The notes under the pieces: model-generated | What the model saw: the letters and a program-made list of their open reading frames with translations, nothing else | Database searches by the model: none | Told to the model about the DNA's origin: nothing | Translations under genes and position numbers: made by a program | In this document: positions 23,801 through 34,867 of the stretch, piece by piece | Layout of the letters: every line of letters begins with the position of its first letter | Numbering within the stretch: position 1 is the stretch's first letter | NCBI GenBank assembly: GCA_024345305.1 | Contig: BRON01000021.1 | Location: 186,001-250,000 of the forward strand | Direction of reading: 5' to 3' | DNA from: Mrakia gelida | Taxonomy: Eukaryota; Basidiomycota; Tremellomycetes; Cystofilobasidiales; Mrakiaceae | Length of the DNA stretch: 64,000 bases

Positions 23801-26209
23801 CGATACGGCTGGTGTAGAGGACGTCGACCTCAGGTCCTGCTCCACCGGTTGGAAGATGAAGGTCGAAGGCTGGATCCTCGAAAGCGTAGATGTGAACGAA
23901 GGAGAAGCCGTGCTGAATTCCAAACGCACGAGCGTCCAACTGGTCGAGCGACGCAGCTCCTCCTCGAATCGACGACCCTTTCAGGAGACGATCGTGCTGC
24001 TCCCGAAGAACCTCGAGATCTCCACGGAGAGCATCCGGTTTGGCGAGATGGACGGTGTTCCTAGCGTACACTCCAGCCGCGTCTGCACGTTCGAGCTCCG
24101 GACGAAGAGCGGCAGCGAGAGCTGAACGAAGGCGGAAGGGATCCTCCCCAGGGAACAACGAATGGAGAAGGCAGTTTCCTCGACCGGGATTGGGAACGAC
24201 CTTCCAAACCTTGTCGAGGGAAGGTCGAGCGAAGAGGGTAGGATGCGAAGACCGAGGAGGAGTGGAGGGGAGGGAGGAGTCCTGGCGAGACGAGAGAAGA
24301 GTCGTCGTCAGAAAGACTTCGAACGTTCGAAAGACGGAAGGAGGAAGATCTAACCGGAGAGGGAGGAGTTGAGAACTCCAAGTCGGCGAGGAAACGTCCC
24401 AGGGAGGAAGTGGAAGACTGAAGGACGAGAGAACCGAAGAACGATCAGACGTGGGAGAGGGAGAAAAGGAGGCATTGGAGAAGGTAGAACTCACGTTGGA
24501 CCCAGCTTCGTCGCTCGACCCTCCGGGCAGGGTATCGGTTGCTGAGGACGGCTGGTGAACGAGGGATGTACAAAGCACGGTACCAGCGGTCAGCGATGAA
24601 AATCAACGAAGGAAGGAAACGCGTCAAGCTCACCGAAGACGCTCCAACCGGCTCCAAGCGCATGTAATGCTCCGATCGGTACAGAACAACGATTTCCGGT
24701 CCAAGGAAATCGGTATCCATCGAATCCTCGAACGGCGCGGAAGAGAAGAGGATCCTGATCCGAGAAATGCGACGAAGAAGGAGGAACGCTCGTGCATCGA
24801 CTTGGTCGAGGAACTCTGCTCCCGACGGACCTTCCGTGTCGAGGAGGCGGTGTTGTTGAAGATCGAGAAGGTGAAGATCTCCGACGGTGGCTTTGGAGTT
24901 GCCGATGGAAAGGGTGTTGCAGGCGTAGACTCCTTGGACGAGGTTGAAGCTGAGCTCTGTTTGAATCTCCTCGGCGAGTTGGCGTCGGAGACGGACGGGG
25001 TCCTCTCCTGGGAACATCGCGTGCACGAGGCAGTTTCCTCCTCCTGGGTTGGGTAGAATGTTGAAGACTTCGCCTGTTGGAGGATGGGTGTACCGTTGAA
25101 GAGGCGGGGAAGAAGCATCCGACGAGATCGAGGACGACGAGTTGGCGCCACCGAGGAGGGACCCAGGGAAGAGGGAACGAGGAGGGGAAACGACGGATCG
25201 GGAGGAGGGGCCGAAAGCTCGTAGAAAGCTGGAGAGGAGGCGAGAGACGAAGGGTAGAACTGAAGGAGTCGAAGATGGGAAGAGGAAGCGACGCGACAAC
25301 GCTCAGCGTTCCAGAGGGGGAGAGAAAAAATGGAGAAAACGGAAGCGTACAGGTCACGAAGAACGTCCAAGTCCAATCTGAAGATTGATAAGAGCAAAGA
25401 CCGCGTCAGCCTCGAGAGGAAAAAAAGGGAGATCCGACCAAAACTGAGGCTCACCTTCGAGGAAAGCCAGCAATCCCTGCCATCGAGAGAATGGCTGTAC
25501 ACAAGGTTCCACCGGAGGGGTCCATATCGTCTGCAGGTAACGAAGGTCGTCCTCCTCCAGATAAGGATCGCCTTGATCTACTCGAAGGTCGTGAAGGTGG
25601 GCGAGGAGGCGGTGAATCCGTTGAGTCAAGATCCCTCTAGCCTCGTTGAGAAGGTAATCTTGGGAGGTGAGAGGGATGGTGAGAAGAACACAACGAAGTC
25701 GGATCGAGAGAGCTGAGCAGCGGGGCGAGGAAACGGGATCGAGGAGGTGGGCGACGTTTCGGACGACGGTAGCGAGTCTTCGAGCGAGGTAGGTGGCCTT
25801 GGATCGTCGTTGAGTTCGTCGAGGGCCTGAGAAAACAAAGCGGGCGAACCTGGGTGAGCTGGATGCTCGAAGCAGCAAGGTTCGAAAGAAAAAGAAAGAA
25901 GGAAGGAAGAACTCACGGACGGGGCAGGTTGGGACGGAACCGAAGGAGGAGCTGAAACACGAAAGACGACGTTCAGCCAAGCGGGAAAGGCTGAAACGAA
26001 ACAGAAACAGGCAGGCATCGCATCTCACTTTGAGTGGACCTTGGGAGCAAGCAGGACCAAAGAGGCAAGCCAGGAGCTGAAAGAAGGAGAGGGAGGAATG
26101 GGAGTCGGTCAGTCGGGGCGTGATAGAGAAAGGGAGAGGGGAGACGAACTTACAACAGATACGGTAAGATAAACCGCAAAGCCTCCCACCTATCAAAGAA
26201 GGTGTACAT
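14831..26209 (-). CDS. Helitron Rep-helicase with tandem OTU-like domains (left copy)
   Basis: Exact mirror of 42372-53750, where domains are described. In left-arm coordinates the start codon is at 26209-26207, the two OTU-like domains at about 25040-23770, the HUH motif (H-T-H) at 20579-20587, the two tyrosines at 19861-19863 and 19849-19851, the helicase P-loop at 16849-16826, and the TAG stop at 14833-14831. The frame is intact through about 33 introns, so this copy is as functional on paper as its partner. Confidence 0.85.
14831..26209 (-). mobile_element. Helitron core, left copy (ends not found)
   Basis: Mirror of the right-arm element, in opposite orientation. Confidence 0.6.
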
Positions 26210-26500
26210 GGAGAAAGTGAGAGAGCAGGAGGAGGAGGGATAACCAAGAAAAGGTGTAACGAGCGAGGGAGGAGGGAAGGAGGGAGATGGAAGAGCATAA
26301 GAAGAAAGGAAAAGATTTTCTAATATAGCAAGGAAACGTCGGGCGCAGCAAATCAAAACTTCCCAAAAAAAACAACGTGAAACAGCGAGAGACCAAGACG
26401 AAACGGAACGAAAGACGAAAGGAGACGACGCGACGAGGACTGAAACAAAAACGCCACCGGTTCGGAGAGACAAAACGTGAAAACGAAAGAGGATGGGAAA

Positions 26501-27992
26501 CTAAAACGCTGAGGAGCTAGGACGCGTCCCAAAAGGGGAGGAAAAGAAAGGGGAGACGGAACCGTCTTCTTCCAGCCAACTCCAACGGGAGTAATCCTCC
26601 AACGAACGCGTCTCGCTCTGATCGATGAGGTCCCGAAGAGAGCGTTGGATGTGTTGTCGCTGCTGGGGATCTCTCCACGCGAACTGGAACTCGTAGTTGT
26701 AGGAAGGAAGAGCTAGGGAGTCGTGCTCGGTTTGAAGGAACCACTGGAGAACGTCCTGAAAGGGCTCCGTATCCGCGCGTTCGTTCCCGACGAAGATCCT
26801 GACGGAGTCTTGGAAGAGACCTGCGACCCATCGTTCGTGGTCGTCCGGTTCGGATGAATCTCGAATGAGAGGGTAGGTGAAGAATCCGTCGTAGGTGTCG
26901 AGGAGGGAGGCGAAGGAGAGGGTGAGGGGATAGTCGAAGGAAAGGGTGGATTCGTGGAGAGCAGCGAAGAGGGCAACGCTTCGATGGACGAAGGAGTGGG
27001 TGGCGGCAAGTTGGTACCAAGGGAGGTTGGGGTAGACGAGACTGTGGTGGATGGTAGGATTGAAGGAGGTGCTGAAGTCGGAGGGAGACTCTTGCCGTTC
27101 GCACTCCCTCTCCGAGAGTCGAGCGGCGAGGTCCCGAACTTGATAATCTCCTGGTCCGAGGACGGTTTGATCCCGATCGCGCTCGTAGGCGTCGTAGGCT
27201 CCTTCCGCTTCTTCATGATGACTACGAGCTCCAGGAGCGAACCCAGAATAGAAGAAGTGGATCCGTCGGAGGAAGGGAAGTCCATGGCAGCGAAGGTGGT
27301 GGGCGAGATCGTAGTCAGGTCCGTCGTCGATGTGGCCCTTGAGGGACGCATAGTAGGACCTGAAGGCCTCGACAGAGAGGGGTAGGCGAGCGATCTGGGC
27401 GGTGTTGAGGCGAAGCTCTTCGACAAAATCTCCGTAAACCAGCGGCGAGGTGCTGAAGAAGGAAAGGGAAGGAGAAGGAGCAGCGGTCAGCGAGAGAGAA
27501 CAGGTCGAGAACGTTCTATCCACGCACTTGAGTCCCCAGACGTTCAGTCTGCTACTGAGAGGAAAGCTTCTGGCGAAAGAAGAGAAGAGAAGGTCAGCAA
27601 GAGACGAGGAGAGCAAACGCAGAGAATCAAACTCGAGCTCACGGCTGCTCCTTCGCTGGACCAGCTTCGATCTTCGTACCGAACACTCCGTTGGGATTCC
27701 CGAAGTAATCGATCCAGTGATGTGATCTGCTGATGGTGACAACTCGGTAGCGATGAGGGAGGGAGAGGCGACGAAACTGACGAGAGACGAGGAGGAGGTG
27801 GGCTGAACCGGGCGAGGGAGCGAAGGCCGAAGAGCCGTAGGGAGCGTCTCCGTCGAAGACGAAGTAGAGGATCCTACTGATCACGTCTTCAGGGAAGAGG
27901 AGATGCTCGCGAGAAGCGAGAGGGGAGAGGAGAGGAAGGGAAGCGAGGGAGGAGAGAGTGTGGGAAAAGGACGGAGGAAGGAACGAGCTCAT
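26501..27992 (-). CDS. F-box-like protein, 447 aa (left copy)
   Basis: Mirror of 40589-42080. Three exons with an intact frame. It lies head to tail with its broken paralogue at 28219-29652, both reading toward the Helitron gene. Confidence 0.62.
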
Positions 27993-28218
27993 GGAAGTCA
28001 GGCGGAGAAGAACGACCGACGGCTTGACTCTAGATCGAACGGTCTTCGTGTCAAACATAAATCTGTAGAAAAGCCATCACCAAAAAGTGAAAAAAAAGAG
28101 ACCGAAATGAACAACGACTATTTGAAAAAAAGGCGACGGAAGAGGCTCGACGAGTGAAAGCGAAAAAGAAAGGAACACTGCCAGCAAAGGAACCCGAGCA
28201 AAGAAGAGAAACCTGGGA

Positions 28219-29652
28219 TCAAGTGGAGGACGTAAGGGGGTGAAAAAAAGATACAGAAGAGCCGTCGTTCTCTAGCCAGGTCCATCTACAATAGGTCGAC
28301 AAAGATACACCACCAAAGAAGGCCTTGACTCGAACAACATCTCGAATCTGAACGCGTTCCTCTACCGACCATCCCGAGAAACAAAAAGTACAAGAAGGGG
28401 CCTCGCGATGCAGAGGAACAAGAGTGCCAGCCTTGAACCACCTCAAAACGTCTGAAAACCTCTCCGTCCGAGCGCGTTCGTTGCGGACGAGAACTCGGAC
28501 GCTGTCCTCGAATCGACCCTCGATCCAGCGTTCCTCCTGCAGGGGGTGGGAAGAATCCTGTTGAAAAGGGTAGATCATGAATCCGTCGAGGGTGTCGAGG
28601 AGGGAGTCGAAGGAGAGGGTGAGCCGACCAGGAGGAGGAAGCCGACGACCGTGAAGGGCGGGGAGGATCGCGGCCGCTCTTTGTTCGGAAGAGAGCACAC
28701 AGATCTGGATGTACCACGAGAGGCGAAGATAGACGAAGTTCCTATGGAGAAGAGGGTCGACGGAGGTGCTGAAAATAGGGGGATGGTCCGGATGACCGTC
28801 GATGAAGCGCTCAGCGACACGAGCGGCCGTAGTCTCAAAGTTGATAGTCTCCTGGACCGATGATGTTTTGATTTCGAGATCGCTCGTAAGCATCGTAGGC
28901 TCCTTCCGGTTCTTGACGGCTGCTTTGAGCATCGAGGGTGAGGCCGGAGTAGTAAAAGTGGATTTGTCGAAGGGAGGGGAGTCCGTCTTCGGAGAGAGGG
29001 TGGACGAGTTCAGGGAAGGATTGACCGCAAAGCCGCTCCAGAAGGTGGAAAGCCTCGAACCTGCAGGGACGCGGGCGTGTTGGGAGGTGTTGAGTCGAAC
29101 CTCCTCGACGTAGTCTCCGTAGCGAAGACGCGACGCGACGCTGCGAACGAAGAGAAGAAGAAGAAAAGAGCGAAGAGCAAAGTGAGCAAAGAAAGCTTGG
29201 TACCCCAGTGCACCCAACAAGAGCTCGAACCAAGGGGTGAAAACCTTCAAGAAGAGCCGGAGAGGATCGAGAAGCGAGAAGGAAAAGAGGGCTCACACGT
29301 TTCGTTTCCCCGAGACGTATCCGGTTCGACCTCCTTCGATAGATACCCGCCAAAAAGAGAGAAGTAGACGACCCAGTGATGCGAGCGACTGATGGTGATA
29401 GATCGAAGTCGATGGGGGAGGGAAAGGCGACGGAACTGGCGAGAAACGAGGAGGAAGTGGGCTGAATCTGGAGAGGGAGCGAAGGCGGAGGAACCGTAGG
29501 GAGCGTCTCCATCGAAGACGAAAAAAAGGATCCTACTGATCACTACCTCAGGGAAGGAGACCGGCTCCCGAGGAGCGAGAAGGGGAGGAAGAAGGAAGGG
29601 AAGCGAGAGGAGATAGAGAAGGGAAAGAGGGAGGAGGAAGGGGCGAGCTCAT
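28219..29652 (-). pseudogene. Frameshifted F-box-like paralogue (left copy)
   Basis: Mirror of 38929-40362; carries the same frame breaks. See the right-arm entry. Confidence 0.7.
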
Positions 29653-29655
29653 GAG

Positions 29656-30215
29656 AGAAGAAGAAGGTCGAAGCAGGTAGAGATCAATCGAAAAACTTAG
29701 CCATGACAACCTTCAAGCTCGTGCAATTGGCCTGGAAAGCATCCCAGCCTCTTCCGATTCACAGCTCGGTGAGACCCTGGGGACGGAAGAGGAAGACGAC
29801 GGCCGGAAGAGGAAGGAGGAAGGGCGGAGGAGCGGCCCGTGCAGAGAAGTGGTGGAATCCTCCTCCGAGCTCCTTTCGAAAAATTTGAACTGACAGAACG
29901 AAGGAAGCATACAATTCAGACCACAGGTCACTTTTCAAAAGTGAAAAAAGTGAAAGGGGGAAGGAGGGGGAGGGAAAAACGTGGAAAACGAGGGAGGGGG
30001 GGGAAAGGGAAAAGGGTCGTTTTGGGAGCTCGAAAACGAGCTCCTCCAGCGTGAAAGAGGCCCAAAATTTCAAAACGCGAAATCGAAAAATTTGAACGGG
30101 GCGAAGTTGCGAAGCAAAATTTGTGATTTTCTGAGCCAGGTTTAAAAATCGCAGCTGCAAAACTGAGGCTGCCCCGAGAAGTCAAAAAGTTGGAGCGCGT
30201 TGTGAAGTGGTTAAT
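29656..30215. repeat. AT-richer hairpin-bearing noncoding stretch (left copy)
   Basis: Mirror of 38366-38925. Holds two copies of GTTCAAATTTTTCGA (minus strand) about 207 bp apart, a 7-bp-stem hairpin of the form TCACTTT-TGA-AAAGTGA, and a long homopyrimidine tract. Base composition differs from its neighbours. Confidence 0.55.
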
Positions 30216-30722
30216 CTAGCAAGCTAGTCTAACCCATTTGAGGAGGAGGGCACAAGAGGAAGAGCGGAGGTCAGCTCGAAGAAACGTCAGGGCTGTCGAA
30301 AGCAAAAACTCACGATGCATCATAGTCCAATCTCCGTGATGAGGATCGGAAAGATCAAAAACGTCTTGCTTGGGAGCATCTGGAAGAGAAGAAAGAAAAG
30401 AGATCAGCCCTCGACTGCTGGCGGCGAAAGAAAGAGGTGAGCTCGTGAAAGAAGACCGACCCTGGAAGTGTCGTCCCTCTCCTCCCACCACTCCTCCCAC
30501 ATGCTCCTCCCTATCCGTCGTCTGAGGAGCTCTCCCAACAGCTCCTTGGACCTCTTCCTTCGAGGGAGGTGGAAGCGTAGCGGTAGCGAGAGAACGTCGA
30601 GTCGAGGAGATCGTGGGGGAGAAGAGGAGGTGGGGACGAGAAGCGAGAGTTGTTGTTGTTGTTGAGAGGAGGCGAGAGGAGGAGGTGGTGACTGCTGTTC
30701 GGAAGAGAAGTCGAGAAGCCAT
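30216..30722 (-). CDS. Short mitochondrial-type precursor (left copy)
   Basis: Mirror of 37859-38365; see there. It may lack its original 3' end. Confidence 0.4.
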   Translation of the reverse strand: MASRLLFRTAVTTSSSRLLSTTTTTLASRPHLLFSPTISSTRRSLATATLPPPSKEEVQGAVGRAPQTTDREEHVGGVVGGEGRHFQGRSSFTSSPLSFAASSRGLISFLSSLPDAPKQDVFDLSDPHHGDWTMMHREFLLSTALTFLRADLRSSSCALLLKWVRLAC

Positions 30723-31296
30723 TGGTGCTTTGTGGGTTGTTGGTAGTTTTGGGATGGATGTGGTTTGGGGGAAAGGATGAGGAGGAAAGAGAAGCGGGCT
30801 CCTCACGCCTCTCTTTGCTCCGCGCTGACCTCAGCCCGAGGACAGTAGCAGTGCAGGGTCGAGAGAGGGAAGGAAACTATAAAACAAATGCACGATTGTC
30901 TGGAGAGCTCTTAACGCGTAGGAGAGGCTTTGTACGGATAGTGTAGACGCGCAGAGGAGCGGCGGGAGTCAGCGTCTTCTTTTCGTTCTGTTTTGTCCAA
31001 AATCAGAGAAGGCCGAGAGTTCGATTGGTGTCAATTGCTAGAGAACTTCGACTGAAATGAATGCGAGATGAAACGGAAAGGACATTTGGATTTAAGCACA
31101 CTCGGAGAGAAAGAGAGAAACGTCGAACGAGTTCCATCTTCCCTCGTCGACGTCGCGTCGAAAGATGGCCGGACTGAACGATGAAGGACCTTCTCGGCGA
31201 GAAACAAGCGAAGATACGGATGCTATGATTAGCCCCTTCTTTGATCGGAGTTGCAGCAGCAGGAGCGAAGGGACAAACCTCTGATCTCCCCATCTC
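30723..31296. other. Intergenic, no gene seen
   Basis: Lies between the 3' end of the SSU1-type gene (31297) and the start of the mitochondrial-type precursor (30722). A pyrimidine-rich leader (as read on the minus strand) precedes the precursor start. Confidence 0.4.
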
Positions 31297-33713
31297 TCAC
31301 ACCTTGCTCACCTCGCCTCCCCTCCTCCCTCGCTTCTCTTCCTCAGCCTTCATCGGAACAACTTCAGCAAGACAGGGAGCCACAAATCTAGGAAGTTAAA
31401 GATGACGATCAGCTTCCATTTCTTGGAAAAAGAAAAGCGGAGAGCACTCACAGCGTCCCGATCCAAGCCTTCCAAATCGTCAAACCCATCACAATCAACC
31501 ACAACGCCACAACAGCGCACGAGAGGATAGTCCCCAGCACTCGGAATGTAGGAGAATTGAGCTCTTTGGCGAGAGCGGTGGTGGAAGTAGCGAAGACGCC
31601 GAGAGGGAAGGTGAAAGCCCTGATCGAAGACGCGTCGAGGAGGGTTAGAAAACGAGAGAGCAAAGCTCGGGGAGTCGGAAGAGAAGAATCAAACTCACCA
31701 CCAGCCCATATTAAACGGAAGGGTAGTTTTGACTGCCAGATGAACGATCGTTCCAACTGCCTGAACGAGCCAAAACAGTCCCAGACCCCAGATGACGAGA
31801 GCGACGCTTTTGGAACGAACCAAGGACGCGTCAAGTCAGCTTCTAGTTCTGCAGGGAGCCAGCAAGGAGAAGAACTCACGGAATCGTACAGGCGTAGATG
31901 GCCAGAGCAGCTACTTTGCCTTCCTCGATCGAAAGGGAGCCGACTCCCAGTCCGTCGGGAGTTCGAGAGAGGTCGAGGAGGACGGAGGAGAGTTTGAGGA
32001 GGGCGAAGGCTCCTTGACCGCAAGGACCTGCGACGAACAGAAACGAGGTGAAGTCAATAAAAAGCAGACGAAAGAAGGGAGAGGGAGAAAGAACAAACCT
32101 AAAGGGAGGAAGGAAGAGACGATCTGAGCAGCGGGAGGAGGCTGGAAGGAGGATGGAGTCGATCAGCGACGGTGGGCAGGTCGAGGAGAGGAAGATTGGC
32201 GGCAGACGCACTTTATGAATAGCCAGTCTCGCGAAGTAGAGAGCCATGAGAAGGAACGCCAGTGGGAATCCCGTTCCCCAGAGGACTGTTCGTTCAAAAG
32301 GACGCGTCGAGCAAACTCAGGTCAGCAACGGTTCGGCCGAAGACGAGGAGAAACGAGGTCACCACTGACTGTAGGAGACGTAGACTGTCAATCTGAAGAA
32401 AGAAGAACAAATACACGAAGTCAGCATCTTGTGAAAGGAGGGACGAGGAAATCGAGACTGACCTGGCGTGACTCGGAGGCAAGATGGTCGCTACGATACC
32501 GCCCGAAGCTGCCGTGACGATGGTCGAGACGACGGGAAGAAGCCAGATGCCTGAGATGTCGGCGAAGGTGTGTTTTTGATAGAGGAACTGATGGACAGAA
32601 GAAGGCAACGCGCGTCAGGCGAGTCGAGATAGATCTGAGCGACCTGAGAGAAGGAAATGATTGAATGAAAAGACAAACCATGACGATAGGAAGTCCGATG
32701 GCTGATCCGAGAATGAGGAGAGAGTTAGATCAGTGAGTTCGAGGAAGAGAAAGAAGAGAGAGCGTCGTGATCAAAGAAGAACGTCGAAACTCACAAATGG
32801 CAACAGAAATCACCACGTTGATCCACCAGAGCACCCAGGCCAGTATAACCCATCTGTAGATTCGAATCGCGCACAAGAATCAGCTCTGTACCCCTCCCTC
32901 TCATCCCTCTCTCTCTCTCTCTCTACTCACCGATGTCCAAACGCAGGAGAAACCGAGAGCACCATCATGTTCACGATCGTCGAGAAACCCATCGAGAACG
33001 TTCCGAGGAACAGCGATTGCGAAGGATGGAAGATCATCGCCTTCCAGAGGGACGGGTAGAGGATGTAACGAGCGCTGGGAACGCGAATGTACCGATTGGA
33101 TCAGCTCAAGTTCTCCCTCCCTCCTGCCTTCTTTTCGTCGCAGAGATCGAACCGAGGGGAAAGATGCTCACCAAGACATCCCCAGTATGGCCAGAAATAG
33201 GACGATGTTAAAGACGAAGATGACCTGCAGAGGAACAATCCAAATCAAGTCAGCTCTGTCGCCCTCTCTCCTTTCCCCTTTCTTTCCCTCGCTCGTTCGA
33301 CGCACATTCGCAACGTTCTTCAACCCTTTGAACTGATACGGCAGCTCGTGAAGCAAGATAGAGGTTATACCAGTCCCCATCGTACAGGAAAACCTGTCCG
33401 ATCCAAGGAACGAACGAACCGAGTCAGCTTCCACCTTGTCTCTCCTCCCTTCGCCTTGGTCTCGTTTCGTATCAACTCACCAACTAGGAGTGAAATGCCT
33501 AATCCTCCTCTTCATTTCCCTCGTCCTCCTTCCCTCGTTTCTGTTTCTATTCTGATCGCCCAGGAGGAGGAGTTCTTCTTGCGTTCGAGACGTTTCAGCG
33601 CAAGCGGGAGGATGGAGAGAGGTCGGTGAGCTCGACGAGTTTGAAGGCAGGGGTTCGGTCTGAGTACAAGTCATTGCTACTGGAGCGTTCTTGGTGCAAG
33701 GGATGTCCATCAT
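31297..33713 (-). CDS. SSU1: SSU1-type sulfite efflux pump (left copy)
   Basis: Mirror of 34868-37284; fourteen exons, 459 residues, intact. Start ATG 33713-33711, stop TGA 31299-31297. See the right-arm entry. Confidence 0.85.
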
Positions 33714-34043
33714 CTTGGTCGGAGGGAGCTGAGGTCTGCTTGGTGGTGGTTAGGAGGGGAAAAGCTGCATTCGGAAGAGGTGGGAGTCACAAGGGAGGAG
33801 ACCAGAAGGATTCGGATTGAAAGAGACTCGAATTCCGAAGAGACATAATTGCGACGCGGTTTCTATGTTAGAACCCGCTTTTCTCTGAGCATACGAGGAG
33901 CTTTCGAGACGATAGATGCTTCCCTTCCTGGAGACGTTCAAAAAATCAAGCACATTCCCAATCTAGAAAACGAGATAAAACTGACTGCAGCTCTCTCCTC
34001 TCCCTCCCCTTCCCCCGCTCCCTTGCCTCCTCCAACCCCAAAC

Positions 34044-34262
34044 CTAAGCCAACACCCTCTCCAACTCCCTCTTCTTCTCCTCGCTCAACTTCTCCGGCAG
34101 CGTCACGTTCCACTTCACGATCAGATCTCCTCTCTTCTTCACGCTTCCAGCCTTCGAGATGGGCATCCCTCGTTCTGGGATCCTCGTCTCCTTGCCTGGC
34201 TGAACGATGGCTGCTGGAACGGGGATGGCCGTGGTGGTTCCGTCGAGGAGGGTGACGGTTCG
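34044..34262 (-). pseudogene. DnaJ/Hsp40 C-terminal fragment (left copy)
   Basis: Encodes only the last 72 residues of a type II J-protein, from the palindrome junction to the TAG at 34046-34044. Upstream on this strand the sequence enters the 56-bp loop, which is not the natural upstream sequence in this orientation, so the gene is cut here. J domain, G/F region and the first C-terminal beta domain are missing. Confidence 0.88.
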
Positions 34263-34537
34263 TCGTCACCCTCCCTCTCACCCTCCTCGAAGCCCTCACC
34301 TCGAAAGGAACGACCACCCGAACCGTCACCCTCCTCGACGGAACCACCACGGCCATCCCCGTTCCAGCAGCCATCGTTCAGCCAGGCAAGGAGACGAGGA
34401 TCCCAGAACGAGGGATGCCCATCTCGAAGGCTGGAAGCGTGAAGAAGAGAGGAGATCTGATCGTGAAGTGGAACGTGACGCTGCCGGAGAAGTTGAGCGA
34501 GGAGAAGAAGAGGGAGTTGGAGAGGGTGTTGGCTTAG
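34262..34537 (+). CDS. DnaJ/Hsp40 type II, C-terminal fragment (partial)
   Basis: An open frame from the loop into the right arm gives 91 residues ending ...KRELERVLA-stop. It matches the C-terminal client-binding and dimerisation region of Sis1/DNAJB-type co-chaperones: a VTLPLTLLEAL segment, a TVTLLDG turn, QPGKETRIPERGMPISK (family: QPG-x-x-x-R-x-x-G-x-G-x-P), then KKRGDLIVKWNVTLP. Family members act with Hsp70 in protein folding. The part upstream of the loop is replaced by the inverted left arm, where an in-frame TGA (34253-34255) follows at once. No start, J domain or HPD motif is present in the window, so the gene is incomplete as assembled. Confidence 0.88.
   Translation, partial: VVTLPLTLLEALTSKGTTTRTVTLLDGTTTAIPVPAAIVQPGKETRIPERGMPISKAGSVKKRGDLIVKWNVTLPEKLSEEKKRELERVLA
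34263..34318 (+). other. Unpaired 56-bp loop at palindrome axis
   Basis: Central spacer whose two ends are not complementary (t at 34263 faces c at 34318). It is not foreign DNA: read on the plus strand it encodes the DnaJ C-terminal segment just upstream of the right-arm DnaJ fragment, in frame (V-V-T-L-P-L-T-L-L-E-A-L). The junction is thus a one-sided fold-back inside one gene. An 11-bp inverted repeat (GGAGGGTGACG at 34247-34257, CGTCACCCTCC at 34264-34274) with a 6-nt loop sits on the left border. Confidence 0.93.
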
Positions 34538-34867
34538 GTTTGGGGTTGGAGGAGGCAAGGGAGCGGGGGAAGGGGAGGGAGAGGAGAGAGCTGCAGTCAG
34601 TTTTATCTCGTTTTCTAGATTGGGAATGTGCTTGATTTTTTGAACGTCTCCAGGAAGGGAAGCATCTATCGTCTCGAAAGCTCCTCGTATGCTCAGAGAA
34701 AAGCGGGTTCTAACATAGAAACCGCGTCGCAATTATGTCTCTTCGGAATTCGAGTCTCTTTCAATCCGAATCCTTCTGGTCTCCTCCCTTGTGACTCCCA
34801 CCTCTTCCGAATGCAGCTTTTCCCCTCCTAACCACCACCAAGCAGACCTCAGCTCCCTCCGACCAAG
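34538..34867. other. Intergenic, DnaJ 3' side to SSU1 start
   Basis: About 330 bp (mirror 33714-34043). Holds DnaJ 3' untranslated sequence and the SSU1-side promoter, with a pyrimidine-rich run just before the SSU1 ATG. No gene or clear site seen. Confidence 0.4.

Larger units (their letters stand above)
4581..34262 (+). repeat. Left arm of giant palindrome (>=29.7 kb)
   Basis: Position x pairs with 68581 minus x in the right arm as an exact reverse complement wherever I compared them: the outermost 40 bases, all gene models, introns, pseudogene lesions and homopolymer runs. The outer limit given here is set by the end of the window (4581 pairs with 64000), not by a break in homology, so the true arm may include part or all of 1-4580. 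The inner limit, where complementarity stops, is base 34262. Confidence 0.97.

Noticed and set aside
32905..32926. CT dinucleotide run as a regulatory element or microsatellite gene feature
   Set aside because: It lies in an SSU1 intron (mirror 35655-35674) and is a simple short microsatellite without further support.
33849..34442. 197-codon ORFs on both strands across the palindrome axis (33849-34442 plus, 34139-34732 minus)
   Set aside because: They are antisense shadows of the DnaJ C-terminus, with low-complexity Ser/Pro composition and no domain; they differ from each other only in the loop.
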